Below, piece by piece: positions 43,233 through 51,767 of a DNA stretch of 64,000 nt; positions within the stretch are counted from its first letter, which is position 1, and each line of letters begins with the position of its first letter. A model generated the notes under the pieces. That model saw nothing but the letters and a program-made list of their open reading frames with translations. It ran no database searches and had not been told where the DNA came from. Origin of the DNA: JAKFWI01 sp031399165 (lineage in GTDB: Bacteria; Pseudomonadota; Alphaproteobacteria; Caulobacterales; Aquidulcibacteraceae). The position numbers and the translations under genes are program-made. The DNA lies in NCBI GenBank assembly GCA_031399165.1, contig JANNOO010000036.1:1-64000 (forward strand), written 5' to 3'.

Positions 43233-43826
43233 TCATGGCAAGGGCCAGCCGAGCTGGCCGGACATTTTAGCGCGAAACAAGATTCCCAGATGGCTCAACT
43301 GGCCGAACGAGCCATCATCGATATAGGCGCTAAGCGCGGCCCAATCGACGAAGTAGGCGCGCAATTCTTCCGTAGCGTCCGGCGTGGCGCGCGCGGCGCG
43401 CAGATCGGTTTTCGTAACGCAGGCGTAGATGTGAATGTTGTTTGAATGCGTTGCAGGGTTAGGGCTGTAGGCGCCGAGAAATGCCCAGTCTTCGCCCACA
43501 AGACCCGTCTCTTCCAGCAATTCGCGCTGCGCGCCCTGAAGCACATCCTCCCCCGGCTCAAGCATGCCGCCCGGAAGCTCGCGCACGACTTTGCGTGCGC
43601 CATGACGATACTGATCGACCAAGCAGACCCGCCCCGCTTTGTCGATGCAAACAATATGAACCCATTCGGGATAATTCAGAACGTAATACGGAGCGATCCG
43701 CACGCCATCGGCGCGAACACAATCATCGGCGCGCAAATTGATCCAGCGATCCTTTATGATTGTGCGGGAGCCCTCGACAACCCATGGCGTAATTTCCGGC
43801 TCAAGCGCCGTATCACGGTCAGACAT
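43233..43826 (-). CDS. Nudix hydrolase, nucleotide-sugar pyrophosphatase type
   Basis: A 197-residue protein with a complete Nudix box: GMLEPGED and, seven residues on, RELLEETGL. The preceding VCLVDQYRHGARKVVRELPGG resembles ADP-ribose and GDP-mannose pyrophosphatases. It heads the rfbABC-gmd-fcl run on the minus strand, so a role in balancing nucleotide-sugar pools is plausible. Substrate is not determinable. It is a different Nudix group from the protein at 30503-31099, judging by the flanking sequence. Confidence 0.8.
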   Translation of the reverse strand: MSDRDTALEPEITPWVVEGSRTIIKDRWINLRADDCVRADGVRIAPYYVLNYPEWVHIVCIDKAGRVCLVDQYRHGARKVVRELPGGMLEPGEDVLQGAQRELLEETGLVGEDWAFLGAYSPNPATHSNNIHIYACVTKTDLRAARATPDATEELRAYFVDWAALSAYIDDGSFGQLSHLGILFRAKMSGQLGWPLP

Positions 43827-43837
43827 CGTTGTGTTCC

Positions 43838-44416
43838 CTAGCCAGCCGTCACAGCAACGCTGGTGATTTCAACGCCAAAATCAGAGCTCCAGTCTTGCGC
43901 ATCGCTGAACGGCCAGAATCCAATTGCGCGGATCGGTTGACCGCTCGCCGGGATGCTGAACACAAGTTTGCCGCTTTCAGTTGTAATTGGCTGACGCACC
44001 CACCGCACCGGACCGCCATCCTGAACACTGATCGCCAATTCCCGCGCGGTCGTACCCCCCTGAAACGGCAGAACGCCAATTGAAATGCGCAGCGGCTTGC
44101 CCAGCAGCTTCGCGCTTGTTTCGGGCGTGATCTCAAGCCGCACGCCCGGTGCGCTGTGCCTGGGCATCCGCCACGTCCTTTTCGTCGCAATCTGCAGGCC
44201 GGTCGGCGGGGCGAACCATTCCTGATTTACGTGGACGTATTGGGCGGCGCTTGGTGCGTAGTGGGACAGCGCCCGGGCGTCGAAGTGCAGCGCCCCGCCC
44301 TGGACCGCGCCCGCCTGAGGCGCCGGGAGTGCAGGCGAGAGCATCTGCCCCAGCGACAATAGGATAAGACCAGCTGCCGTGATCGCGACAGCGATATAGA
44401 ATAGGATCGCCTTCAT
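43838..44416 (-). CDS. Membrane-anchored hypothetical protein
   Basis: A 192-residue protein with one N-terminal hydrophobic segment (residues about 4-26, no clear cleavage site) and a soluble remainder probably in the periplasm. The rest is rich in beta-type residues (VRLEITPETSAKLLGKPLRISIG, GKLVFSIPASGQPIRAIGFWPF) and resembles a jelly-roll carbohydrate-binding fold in pattern only. I do not recognise the family. It lies eleven bases before the Nudix gene on the same strand and divergent from the ligase-like gene, which ties it to the glycan locus by position only. Confidence 0.6.
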   Translation of the reverse strand: MKAILFYIAVAITAAGLILLSLGQMLSPALPAPQAGAVQGGALHFDARALSHYAPSAAQYVHVNQEWFAPPTGLQIATKRTWRMPRHSAPGVRLEITPETSAKLLGKPLRISIGVLPFQGGTTARELAISVQDGGPVRWVRQPITTESGKLVFSIPASGQPIRAIGFWPFSDAQDWSSDFGVEITSVAVTAG

Positions 44417-44525
44417 TTTCCCTCATTACGGCGGTCGCCTGAGAAAGTTAAGCATCGCAGGCGCCGCGCGCGACAACACGAGCGCTGGCGCGGGCCGGAA
44501 GGATGGCGCAAACCGGGCAAGCAGG

Positions 44526-45773
44526 GTGGGATCGAGCGGCTTGACCAACAACGCAGACCAAAAGGCGCTGACGTGGCGATCGGGCGCAATGGTGTTCGGT
44601 TTCCTGCTTTCGGCGCCTGGCGCCATGGGCGGGGCGCTGCTGCTCGCCCCGTTATGGGCCGTGGTCGGTGTCCTAGCTGCACCGTGGCGGTCTCTGCGAT
44701 CGATCGCGCGCAATAGCGGCTTGGCGCTGGTCCTGTTCCTGGCATTCTTCCTGTGGGCCCAGGTCAGCATGCTCTGGGCGCCGCATTACGACCTCACAGT
44801 GTCCAGCCACATGGCCGGTGGCGTGCTGACAGGGCTGCTGCTGTTGGCGGCGTTTATGCATGATCCGGGAGCACGCGACGCTCGCCTTATGCGCACCGCC
44901 GCCATCGCCTTCGCCTTCGGCACACTCGCGCTCGGCTTCATTGAAATTTTCGGCAAGGCGCCGATCGCCCGGCTGGTTCAGCCCGAGATGCGCGTCGATC
45001 TGATCATGCGCGGGCCGATGAAAGGCGTCACCGTGCTCGTGGCGACGCTTTGGGGCGTGGCTGGCATAATGTGGTCGCGCGGGAAAATGGGCCGCTACGC
45101 CGCCGGCGCGCTCGCACTCGGCGCCACAATTCTCGCGTTCAACAGCGATATGGACGCTAATGGCGTAGCGATAATGTTCGGCGCTGCGGGCTTCGCAGCC
45201 GGCCTTGTGTTTCAGCACCACGCGTTTCGTGTAGTTGCGTTCGCGCTGGCGGCTTTTGTGCTGCTGACGCCAGCAATTTTTTCAGCCGTGCTGCCTATCC
45301 TGGACCAGTTCGAGATGCGAGCTTCATGGGATATGCGCGTTATGATCTGGCGTGAGACGCTGGATCACATCATGCAAAATCCCTTGTTCGGATCGGGTTT
45401 TGGCTCCTTCCGCGAGGTAGCGCTTTCGTTTGATTTTGAAGGTACGAAAATTACCGCCCAGCACACGCACAATGCGGCGCTACAGATATGGTTTGAGACC
45501 GGGCTTGTCGGCGCGGCGCTGGTGTCAGCCGCCCTGGCCGCGCTTGCATGGACCAGCGCCGACGCGTTGCGTGGTGAAAAAGCGGCATCCGCCGCCGCTG
45601 TCGGCACGATCTGCGCACTAACCCCGATCGCCTTCCTTTCGTGGGCGATCTGGCAGGAATGGTGGGTCGCAACGCTGTTTCTAGCGGGAGGGCTAGCCGG
45701 CGCGGTGTATGCCGCTAACGGCCACGAAACCGCACCTTCAAGAACAGAATTGTCAGCACCAGTAGCAGATTGA
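44526..45773 (+). CDS. O-antigen ligase/polymerase-like membrane protein
   Basis: A 415-residue protein with ten or more hydrophobic segments. A long periplasmic-type loop holds MRVMIWRETLDHIMQNPLFGSGFGSFREVALSFDFEGTKITAQHTHNAALQIWFETGLVG. The pattern of GSGFGSF, HTHN and the ETG motif is the Wzy_C/WaaL signature. It would ligate or polymerise lipid-linked glycan on the periplasmic side. GTG 44526 is taken as start; TTG 44541 or ATG 44589 are possible. Its last 59 bases overlap the convergent SemiSWEET gene. With Wzm-Wzt present, ligation to lipid A-core is more likely than polymerisation. Confidence 0.82.
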   Translation: MGSSGLTNNADQKALTWRSGAMVFGFLLSAPGAMGGALLLAPLWAVVGVLAAPWRSLRSIARNSGLALVLFLAFFLWAQVSMLWAPHYDLTVSSHMAGGVLTGLLLLAAFMHDPGARDARLMRTAAIAFAFGTLALGFIEIFGKAPIARLVQPEMRVDLIMRGPMKGVTVLVATLWGVAGIMWSRGKMGRYAAGALALGATILAFNSDMDANGVAIMFGAAGFAAGLVFQHHAFRVVAFALAAFVLLTPAIFSAVLPILDQFEMRASWDMRVMIWRETLDHIMQNPLFGSGFGSFREVALSFDFEGTKITAQHTHNAALQIWFETGLVGAALVSAALAALAWTSADALRGEKAASAAAVGTICALTPIAFLSWAIWQEWWVATLFLAGGLAGAVYAANGHETAPSRTELSAPVAD

Positions 45774-45990
45774 CCGCGTTCGATAGCGTTAACGGCCAAG
45801 CGCCGGTCAGCGCCCCATACGCGCACCACAATACAAAACCTACGGCAGCCACGACATACATCCGCACGGAAATGCCCGATGCGTCGCGCTCGCGGAGCAA
45901 CTTCATGACCTGCGGCACGAAACTCGCCATCGAGCACAGCGCCGCGCCCACACCAATCGCATTGATCAAGACTGTAGGGCTCTCGGCCAT
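45715..45990 (-). CDS. SemiSWEET-family sugar transporter
   Basis: A 91-residue protein with three hydrophobic segments, the size of a SemiSWEET half-transporter. The PQ-loop motif is SFVPQVMKLLRERDASGIS, and the family pattern continues with VLWCAYGALTGAWPLTLSNAVNLLL. Such proteins form dimers that move sugars across the inner membrane. Its 3' end overlaps the O-antigen ligase-like gene by 59 bases in opposite orientation, so both C-termini are encoded by the same DNA. Whether it serves the glycan locus is unknown. Confidence 0.85.
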   Translation of the reverse strand: MAESPTVLINAIGVGAALCSMASFVPQVMKLLRERDASGISVRMYVVAAVGFVLWCAYGALTGAWPLTLSNAVNLLLVLTILFLKVRFRGR

Positions 45991-46018
45991 GGGCGCCTCC
46001 CCGGCGGGAGGCCCGCCG

Positions 46019-48016
46019 CTACTTCTTTCCGAGCTTCGCTAGTGCAGCCTCGGCGACTGCTTCAGCAGTAATGCCGAAGCACCCGTAAAGGTCCTTGGCC
46101 GGGGCTGAAGCGCCAAACCCTGTCATGCCGACAAACGGATCGTCATGGCGCAGGAACGCGTCCCAGCCCTGGCGGATCGCCGCTTCCACGCCGACACGCA
46201 CCTTGGCGCGCCCGATCGTCTTGGCGCGGTAAAGTTCGTCCTGTGCGGCAAACAATTCGAAGCATGGGCAAGACACAACCCGTGTCGGCACGCCCTTGGC
46301 CTGTAACAGCGCCCGCGCCGCGACGGCAATCGCGACCTCCGTGCCGGTGGCGAATATCGAAACTTTAGGGCCGCCGCCCTCGGCCTTCACAAGCTCGTAG
46401 GCGCCAAGTGAAACCTTGTTCTTCGCGGCGCTCTCGCGCAGTCCGGGCGTCGCTTGGCGGGAAAGCGCAAGCAGGCTGGGCGCTTGCGTGAGCGCTAGTG
46501 CAGCGTCCCACGCCTCGGCGGTTTCCACGGCGTCGGCGGGACGGAAAACGTAGAGATTGGGAATCGCGCGCAGCGCCGCCAGATGCTCCACCGGCTGGTG
46601 CGTCGGCCCATCTTCCCCGAGGCCAATGGAATCGTGCGTCATCACATGCACGACGCGGATGCCCATCAGCGCCGCCAGGCGGATCGAAGGGCGTGAATAA
46701 TCGGCGAACGTCAGGAACGTACCGGCATAGGGAACCACGCCGCCATGCAGCGCCATGCCGTTCATCGCCGCGGCCATACCGTGTTCGCGGATGCCGTAAT
46801 TGATGTAGCGGCCGGCGTAATTCTGCGCCGAGAAAATCGGCGTGTCCTTGACGTAAGTATTGTTCGAGCCGGTGAGATCGGCTGAGCCACCGATCAAGCC
46901 CGGCGCCGCGGCGAAGATCGCATTCAGCGCCGCGCCGGAGGATGCGCGCGTGGCCAGCGCGGGCTTTTCCTTGGCGACCTTGCGCGCATGCGCCGCCAGC
47001 AGCTTGCGGGCTTTTTCCGGAATGGCGCCGGAGAGCGCCTCTTCAAAAGCGCCCTTCTGCTTGGCCTTTGCCAAACGCTGCTCCCAGGCCACACGCGCCT
47101 TTCCGCCGCGCGCGCCGATCGCGCGCCAGCTGACGCGGATGGATTCTGGAATTTCAAACGGCGCATGCGGCCAGCCGAGCGCTTTTCGCGTGGCGGCGAT
47201 TTCCTCGGCGCCGAGGGCCTCGCCGTGCGCTTTGTTAGTGCCGGCCTTTTTCGGCGCGCCGTAGCCGATCGTTGTTTTGCATGCGATCAGAACTGGCTTG
47301 TCGCTGGTTTGTGCGTCACTCAGCGCGCGCTCAACATCTGCCGCATCGTGACCGTTGCAGGCCAGCGTTTTCCAGCCAGAGGCCTCGAAGCGCGCGCGTT
47401 GGTCTGTGTTGTCAGACAGGCTTACCGCGCCGTCTATCGAAATGCCGTTATCGTCCCACAGCACGATCAACTTGTTCAGCGCGAGCGTACCGGCGAGTGA
47501 AAGACTCTCCTGCGAAATACCCTCCATCAGGCAGCCATCGCCGGCGATCACATACGTGCGGTGATCAACCAGATCGGCGCCGAAGCGCGCGCGCAGATGC
47601 GCCTCCGCGATCGCCATGCCCACGGCGTTGCCGAGGCCTTGGCCAAGCGGGCCGGTTGTCGTTTCGATGCCTGACGCGTGCCCATATTCTGGATGCCCTG
47701 CGGTCTTTGAGCCGAGCTTGCGGAAGTTCCTCAGCTCATCGAGCGTCATGTCCTGATAGCCGGTCAGATGCAGCAGCGCGTAAAGCAGCATGCTGCCGTG
47801 GCCCGCAGAGAGCACGAAGCGATCGCGGTCGGCCCAGTGCGGCGCGGACGCGTCGAACTTCAGGAACTTGGAAAACAAGACGGTTGCGGTGTCGGCCATG
47901 CCCATTGGCATGCCGGGGTGGCCGCTCTTGGCGGCTTCAACCGCGTCCATTGAGAGCGCACGAATGGCGTTGGCTAATTGGCGTGTGCCGATCATGGCTG
48001 AGGCGTCGTCGGCCAT
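46019..48016 (-). CDS. tkt: Transketolase
   Basis: A 665-residue thiamine-diphosphate enzyme of full length. ANAIRALSMDAVEAAKSGHPGMPMGMAD opens the protein, GDGCLMEGISQESLSLAG is the ThDP/Mg motif, and YAGTFLTFADYSRPSIRLAAL with SIGLGEDGPTHQPVEHLAALR marks the pyrimidine-binding domain. It shuttles two-carbon units in the pentose phosphate pathway. It is divergent from tal, with about 155 bases between the starts, forming a pentose-phosphate pair next to the glycan locus. Confidence 0.96.
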   Translation of the reverse strand: MADDASAMIGTRQLANAIRALSMDAVEAAKSGHPGMPMGMADTATVLFSKFLKFDASAPHWADRDRFVLSAGHGSMLLYALLHLTGYQDMTLDELRNFRKLGSKTAGHPEYGHASGIETTTGPLGQGLGNAVGMAIAEAHLRARFGADLVDHRTYVIAGDGCLMEGISQESLSLAGTLALNKLIVLWDDNGISIDGAVSLSDNTDQRARFEASGWKTLACNGHDAADVERALSDAQTSDKPVLIACKTTIGYGAPKKAGTNKAHGEALGAEEIAATRKALGWPHAPFEIPESIRVSWRAIGARGGKARVAWEQRLAKAKQKGAFEEALSGAIPEKARKLLAAHARKVAKEKPALATRASSGAALNAIFAAAPGLIGGSADLTGSNNTYVKDTPIFSAQNYAGRYINYGIREHGMAAAMNGMALHGGVVPYAGTFLTFADYSRPSIRLAALMGIRVVHVMTHDSIGLGEDGPTHQPVEHLAALRAIPNLYVFRPADAVETAEAWDAALALTQAPSLLALSRQATPGLRESAAKNKVSLGAYELVKAEGGGPKVSIFATGTEVAIAVAARALLQAKGVPTRVVSCPCFELFAAQDELYRAKTIGRAKVRVGVEAAIRQGWDAFLRHDDPFVGMTGFGASAPAKDLYGCFGITAEAVAEAALAKLGKK

Positions 48017-48171
48017 CAGGATTCTCCTGGCTCGGAAATTTTGCTTGCTCTTAACCGGATTCCGGCTCGCGTCACCCCGCCAGAGCGCCCTGGACCGCTT
48101 GAATCGCGCTTAGTTGTGACCGAATCGCCCTGGTATGGCCGCCGCGCGCTGAATCCCGCTAAGAGGACGCC
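48017..48171. promoter_or_regulatory. Divergent tkt/tal promoter region
   Basis: About 155 bases lie between the divergent tkt and tal starts. Both promoters are expected here; a GCTAAGAGGACG ribosome-binding-like stretch precedes the tal ATG. No operator palindrome stands out. Confidence 0.4.
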
Positions 48172-48825
48172 ATGCAGATATTCCTCGATACCGCCGATCC
48201 CAAAGAACTCGCCGAACTCGCCGCCACAGGCCTGATCGACGGCGTGACCACCAATCCGTCCCTGATCGCCAAGGCCGGCCAGCCGATCCTGGAGACGATC
48301 AAGAAAATCTGCGCCATCGTGCCGGGGCCCATCTCAGCGGAGGCTGTCGCGGAGGACGCCGAGGGCATCCTCGCTGAAGCAGCAGAGCTGCGCGCGCTCG
48401 CCCCGAACGTCGTGATCAAGGTGCCGCTCACGATGGAGGGTCTAAAAGCCTGCAAAGCCCTCACGGAAGACGGCGCGAAAGTGAACGTAACGCTTTGTTT
48501 TTCGGCCCCTCAGGCGCTGCTGGCGGCAAAGGCCGGCGCCACGTTCATCTCCCCCTTCGTCGGCCGGCTGGATGATGGCGGGCAGGATGGCATGGAGCTG
48601 ATTCGCGAGATCCGGCAGATCTACGACAATTACGGCTTCAGCACCCAGATCCTGGCCGCCTCGATCCGGACGGTAGGCCATGTCCGCGACGCCGCCCTGG
48701 CCGGCGCGGATTGCTGCACGATCCCGCCCGCCGTGTTCCGCTCCCTCTACAAGCACGCGCTGACGGATTCAGGCCTCGCCGCCTTCATGAAGGATTGGAA
48801 CGCTTCAGGGCAGAAGATCGTCTGA
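48172..48825 (+). CDS. tal: Transaldolase (TalC type)
   Basis: A 217-residue class I aldolase of the short transaldolase family. QIFLDTADPKELAEL, GVTTNPSLIAKAG, VVIKVPLTMEGLKA (Schiff-base lysine) and FISPFVGRLDDGGQDG are complete. The residue before VGRLDD is Phe rather than the Tyr of fructose-6-phosphate aldolases, favouring transaldolase activity. It exchanges three-carbon units in the pentose phosphate pathway and pairs functionally with tkt on the other strand. A hairpin lies between it and nadE. Confidence 0.93.
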   Translation: MQIFLDTADPKELAELAATGLIDGVTTNPSLIAKAGQPILETIKKICAIVPGPISAEAVAEDAEGILAEAAELRALAPNVVIKVPLTMEGLKACKALTEDGAKVNVTLCFSAPQALLAAKAGATFISPFVGRLDDGGQDGMELIREIRQIYDNYGFSTQILAASIRTVGHVRDAALAGADCCTIPPAVFRSLYKHALTDSGLAAFMKDWNASGQKIV

Positions 48826-48846
48826 CCTTGACCCGAGCCCCCTTTA

Positions 48847-48863
48847 ATGCTCAAACTGAGCAT
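48847..48863 (+). other. Short perfect hairpin ahead of nadE
   Basis: ATGCTCA (48847-48853), loop AAC, TGAGCAT (48857-48863), directly before the AAGG box and the nadE ATG at 48872. It lacks a U-tract, so it is not a standard terminator. It could affect access to the ribosome binding site. Confidence 0.5.
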
Positions 48864-48871
48864 AAGGTCAA

Positions 48872-50914
48872 ATGACCCATTTCCGCTCCCTCTACACTCA
48901 CGGTTTCCTCAGGGCGGCCGCGTGCGCGCCAAAAATCGCGCCTGGCGATCCGGAGGCGAATGCCGCGGAAATGCTGGCTCTGGCCCGGCGCGCCGACAAA
49001 GCCCACGCCGGACTGCTCGTATTTCCCGAACTTGGCCTATCGGGCTACGCGATTGACGATCTGCTTTTGCAGAACGCGTTGCAGGAAGCGGTCAAGGCGC
49101 AGCTTGCGAAGATCATCGACGCCAGCTGGAAACTTTTCCCGACGTTGATCGTCGGCGCGCCGCTGGCGACGGACGGGGCGCTCTACAATTGCGGCGTGGT
49201 GATTCACCGCGGCGCGATCCTGGGCGTGGTTCCAAAATCCTTCCTGCCGAATTACCGCGAGTTCTACGAGAAACGGCACTTCGCGACCGCGGGGCACGCG
49301 CTGCGCAAAACCATTCGCCTGTTCGACGCCGACATTCCATTTGGCGCCGATCTCTTATTTGAAGCGGAGGACTATCCTGGCTACACACTCGGCGTTGAAA
49401 TCTGCGAAGACGTCTGGGCGCCTGATCCGCCAAGCACGAAACTGGCGCTGGCGGGCGCCACGGTGCTGGCCAATTTGTCAGCCAGCAACATTGTCATCGG
49501 CAAAGCCGACGAGCGCAACATCCTGTGCGACGCGCAATCGCGCCGCTGCGTGTGCGCTTATCTTTATTCCGCCGCTGGCCACGGCGAATCAACCACGGAC
49601 CTTGCGTGGGACGGTCATCTAGCGATTTTCGAGATGGGCGAAAAGCTCGCCGAATCCCAGCGGTTCAGCATCGAAAGCGAAATGATCGCCGCGGACATCG
49701 ATGTCGAGCGCATAACGCTTGAACGCGCGCGCTACGGTACGTTTCGCGATGCAGCGCTGATCCGTCACGGCGAACTGGCGGCGATACGGCGCATTGCCTT
49801 CAAACTCGATCCGCCCCGCGCAACAGTCCGCCTTGAGCGCAAAATCGATCGCTTTCCCTACGTGCCCGACGATCCGGCGCGGCTCGATCGCGATTGCTAT
49901 GAGGCCTACAATATCCAGGTCTCCGGCTTGATGACGCGCATGCAGGCCGCGCGCATAGACAAGGCGGTGATCGGCGTGTCGGGCGGCCTGGATTCCACGC
50001 AAGCGCTGCTCGTGGCGTGCCGCGCGCTCGATCTGATGAAACTGCCGCGCAAGAACGTCGTCGCCGTGACCATGCCCGGCTTCGCCACCGGCGCAGCGAC
50101 GAAGCAGGCGGCGTGGGATTTAATGACCAGCCTCGGCGTCGATGCGCGCGAGATCGACATCAAGCCGCTGGCGCAACAAATACTCTCCGATATCGGCCAT
50201 CCCTTCGCGCGCGGCGAGAAAGTCTACGATACGACATTCGAGAACGTGCAGGCCGGGGCGCGGACGGATTTACTGTTTCGGCTGGCGAACAAGGAAGGCG
50301 GACTCGTCGTCGGCACCGGCGATCTTTCGGAACTGGCGCTCGGTTGGTGCACCTACGGCGTCGGCGATCACATGTCGCACTATGCGGTGAACGCTTCGGT
50401 TTCCAAAACCCTGATCCAGCACCTGATCCGCTGGGTGGCGTCCAAACACATATTCGGCGCAGCGACGAGTGAAGTGCTGCACCGCGTGCTGGCCGCCGAG
50501 ATTTCCCCTGAACTGGTGCCGGCGGACGCGTCTGGTCAGATGCAGAGCACACAGGCCGTCGTCGGCCCGTATCCGTTGCAGGATTTCAACCTGTTCTATC
50601 TGACGCGCTACGGACTGAACCCGTCGAAGATCGCTTTTCTTGCGCTGGAGGCATGGGAAGACGAAACACGCGGCGCCTGGCCGCCGAACGCCAGCGCCGC
50701 CGACAAGCGCAGCTACGATCTACCCACCATCAAGAAATGGCTCGAGGTATTCCTGACGCGGTTTTTTGCACAGAGCCAGTTTAAGCGCTCGGCCATCCCC
50801 AACGGTCCCAAGATCAGTTCCGGCGGCTCGCTCAGCCCGCGCGGAGATTGGCGGGCCCCCAGCGATTCCAGCGCCGCGCCATGGCTCGAGGAATTACGGA
50901 AAAACGTACCATGA
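48872..50914 (+). CDS. nadE: Glutamine-dependent NAD+ synthetase
   Basis: A 680-residue two-domain enzyme. Residues about 10-290 are the nitrilase-type amidase: Glu in LVFPELGLSGYAIDDLL, Lys in the PKSFLPNYREFYEKRHF segment and the nucleophile Cys in LGVEICEDVWAP. Residues about 350-640 are the synthetase with the P-loop GVSGGLDSTQALLVACR, VTMPGFATG and VVGTGDLSELALGWCTYG. It amidates deamido-NAD using glutamine nitrogen and ATP. ATG 48872 follows an AAGG box. The C-terminal RFFAQSQFKRSAIPNGPKIS is typical of the glutamine-dependent type. Confidence 0.95.
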   Translation: MTHFRSLYTHGFLRAAACAPKIAPGDPEANAAEMLALARRADKAHAGLLVFPELGLSGYAIDDLLLQNALQEAVKAQLAKIIDASWKLFPTLIVGAPLATDGALYNCGVVIHRGAILGVVPKSFLPNYREFYEKRHFATAGHALRKTIRLFDADIPFGADLLFEAEDYPGYTLGVEICEDVWAPDPPSTKLALAGATVLANLSASNIVIGKADERNILCDAQSRRCVCAYLYSAAGHGESTTDLAWDGHLAIFEMGEKLAESQRFSIESEMIAADIDVERITLERARYGTFRDAALIRHGELAAIRRIAFKLDPPRATVRLERKIDRFPYVPDDPARLDRDCYEAYNIQVSGLMTRMQAARIDKAVIGVSGGLDSTQALLVACRALDLMKLPRKNVVAVTMPGFATGAATKQAAWDLMTSLGVDAREIDIKPLAQQILSDIGHPFARGEKVYDTTFENVQAGARTDLLFRLANKEGGLVVGTGDLSELALGWCTYGVGDHMSHYAVNASVSKTLIQHLIRWVASKHIFGAATSEVLHRVLAAEISPELVPADASGQMQSTQAVVGPYPLQDFNLFYLTRYGLNPSKIAFLALEAWEDETRGAWPPNASAADKRSYDLPTIKKWLEVFLTRFFAQSQFKRSAIPNGPKISSGGSLSPRGDWRAPSDSSAAPWLEELRKNVP

Positions 50915-50963
50915 CCGCTGCATGGCGTGACGCGCGCCGGCTTTGCGTCTAAGCAGCGCTGGG

Positions 50964-51767
50964 ATGGCGATAGACCTGATTGCGCTGGAGGACCTGACAC
51001 TCGCGGCTGGCCGCGAGATCATGGCTGTCTACGCCACCGATTTCGAGACGATCACGAAGTCCGATGGATCGCCCGTCACGCTCGCCGATCAACGCGCCGA
51101 AGCGCTGATCCTTGAGGGGCTCAACAGATTGTTCCCCGGCGCCCCCGTCGTCGCCGAAGAACAGATGGAAGCGGGCATTCTTCCGCGGCTGAAAGATACT
51201 TTCTTTCTCGTTGATCCGCTCGATGGCACGCGCGATTTCGTCGAACGCCGCGCCGGCGAGTTCACCGTCAATATCGGCATGATCGAACATGGAAAGCCGA
51301 TCGCTGGCGTTGTTTACGCGCCGGCTTCCGGGGCGCTCTACGCTGGCGCTGAAGGCCAGGCGTTCCACACAATGTGCGATCCGGCGAAATCCGAGCGCAC
51401 GGGACCGCGCCAACCCATCTACGTCTCCAGCGCAGACAATATTCGCGCACTCACCAATCGCACGGCTTCCTCATCAATGGATCAGTTTCTCGATCTGCTG
51501 GGGGTGAAGCAGAAGCGTGCGATAAGCTCTTCGATCAAGCTGGCGCTGCTCGCCGCCGGCGAAGCCGAGCTTTACCCGCGCTTCGGCCCGACCAACGAAT
51601 GGGATATCGCGGCGGGCCACGCCGTGTTGCGTGCGGCGGGCGGTGAGTTGATGCGGCGTGACGGCTCGCCGATGACGTATGGCCAGCGCGCGCCTGATTT
51701 CCTGGTGCGCGGATTCTTCGCTTACGCCCCAAGCGTTGAGCAGAAATTGCGCGATATCATCCTTTAG
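50964..51767 (+). CDS. cysQ: 3'(2'),5'-bisphosphate nucleotidase
   Basis: A 267-residue inositol monophosphatase-superfamily protein. KSDGSPVTLADQRAEALIL, PVVAEEQ, FLVDPLDGTRDFVERRAGEFTVNIG (metal-binding DPLDGT) and GPTNEWDIAAGHAVLRAAGG are present and match CysQ rather than SuhB. It removes the 3'-phosphate from PAP(S). ATG 50964 is preferred over TTG 50943. Its end overlaps argE by four convergent bases. Confidence 0.9.
   Translation: MAIDLIALEDLTLAAGREIMAVYATDFETITKSDGSPVTLADQRAEALILEGLNRLFPGAPVVAEEQMEAGILPRLKDTFFLVDPLDGTRDFVERRAGEFTVNIGMIEHGKPIAGVVYAPASGALYAGAEGQAFHTMCDPAKSERTGPRQPIYVSSADNIRALTNRTASSSMDQFLDLLGVKQKRAISSSIKLALLAAGEAELYPRFGPTNEWDIAAGHAVLRAAGGELMRRDGSPMTYGQRAPDFLVRGFFAYAPSVEQKLRDIIL

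Noticed and set aside
48847..48863. Rho-independent terminator of tal
   Set aside because: The hairpin lacks a U-tract and sits directly at the nadE ribosome binding site.
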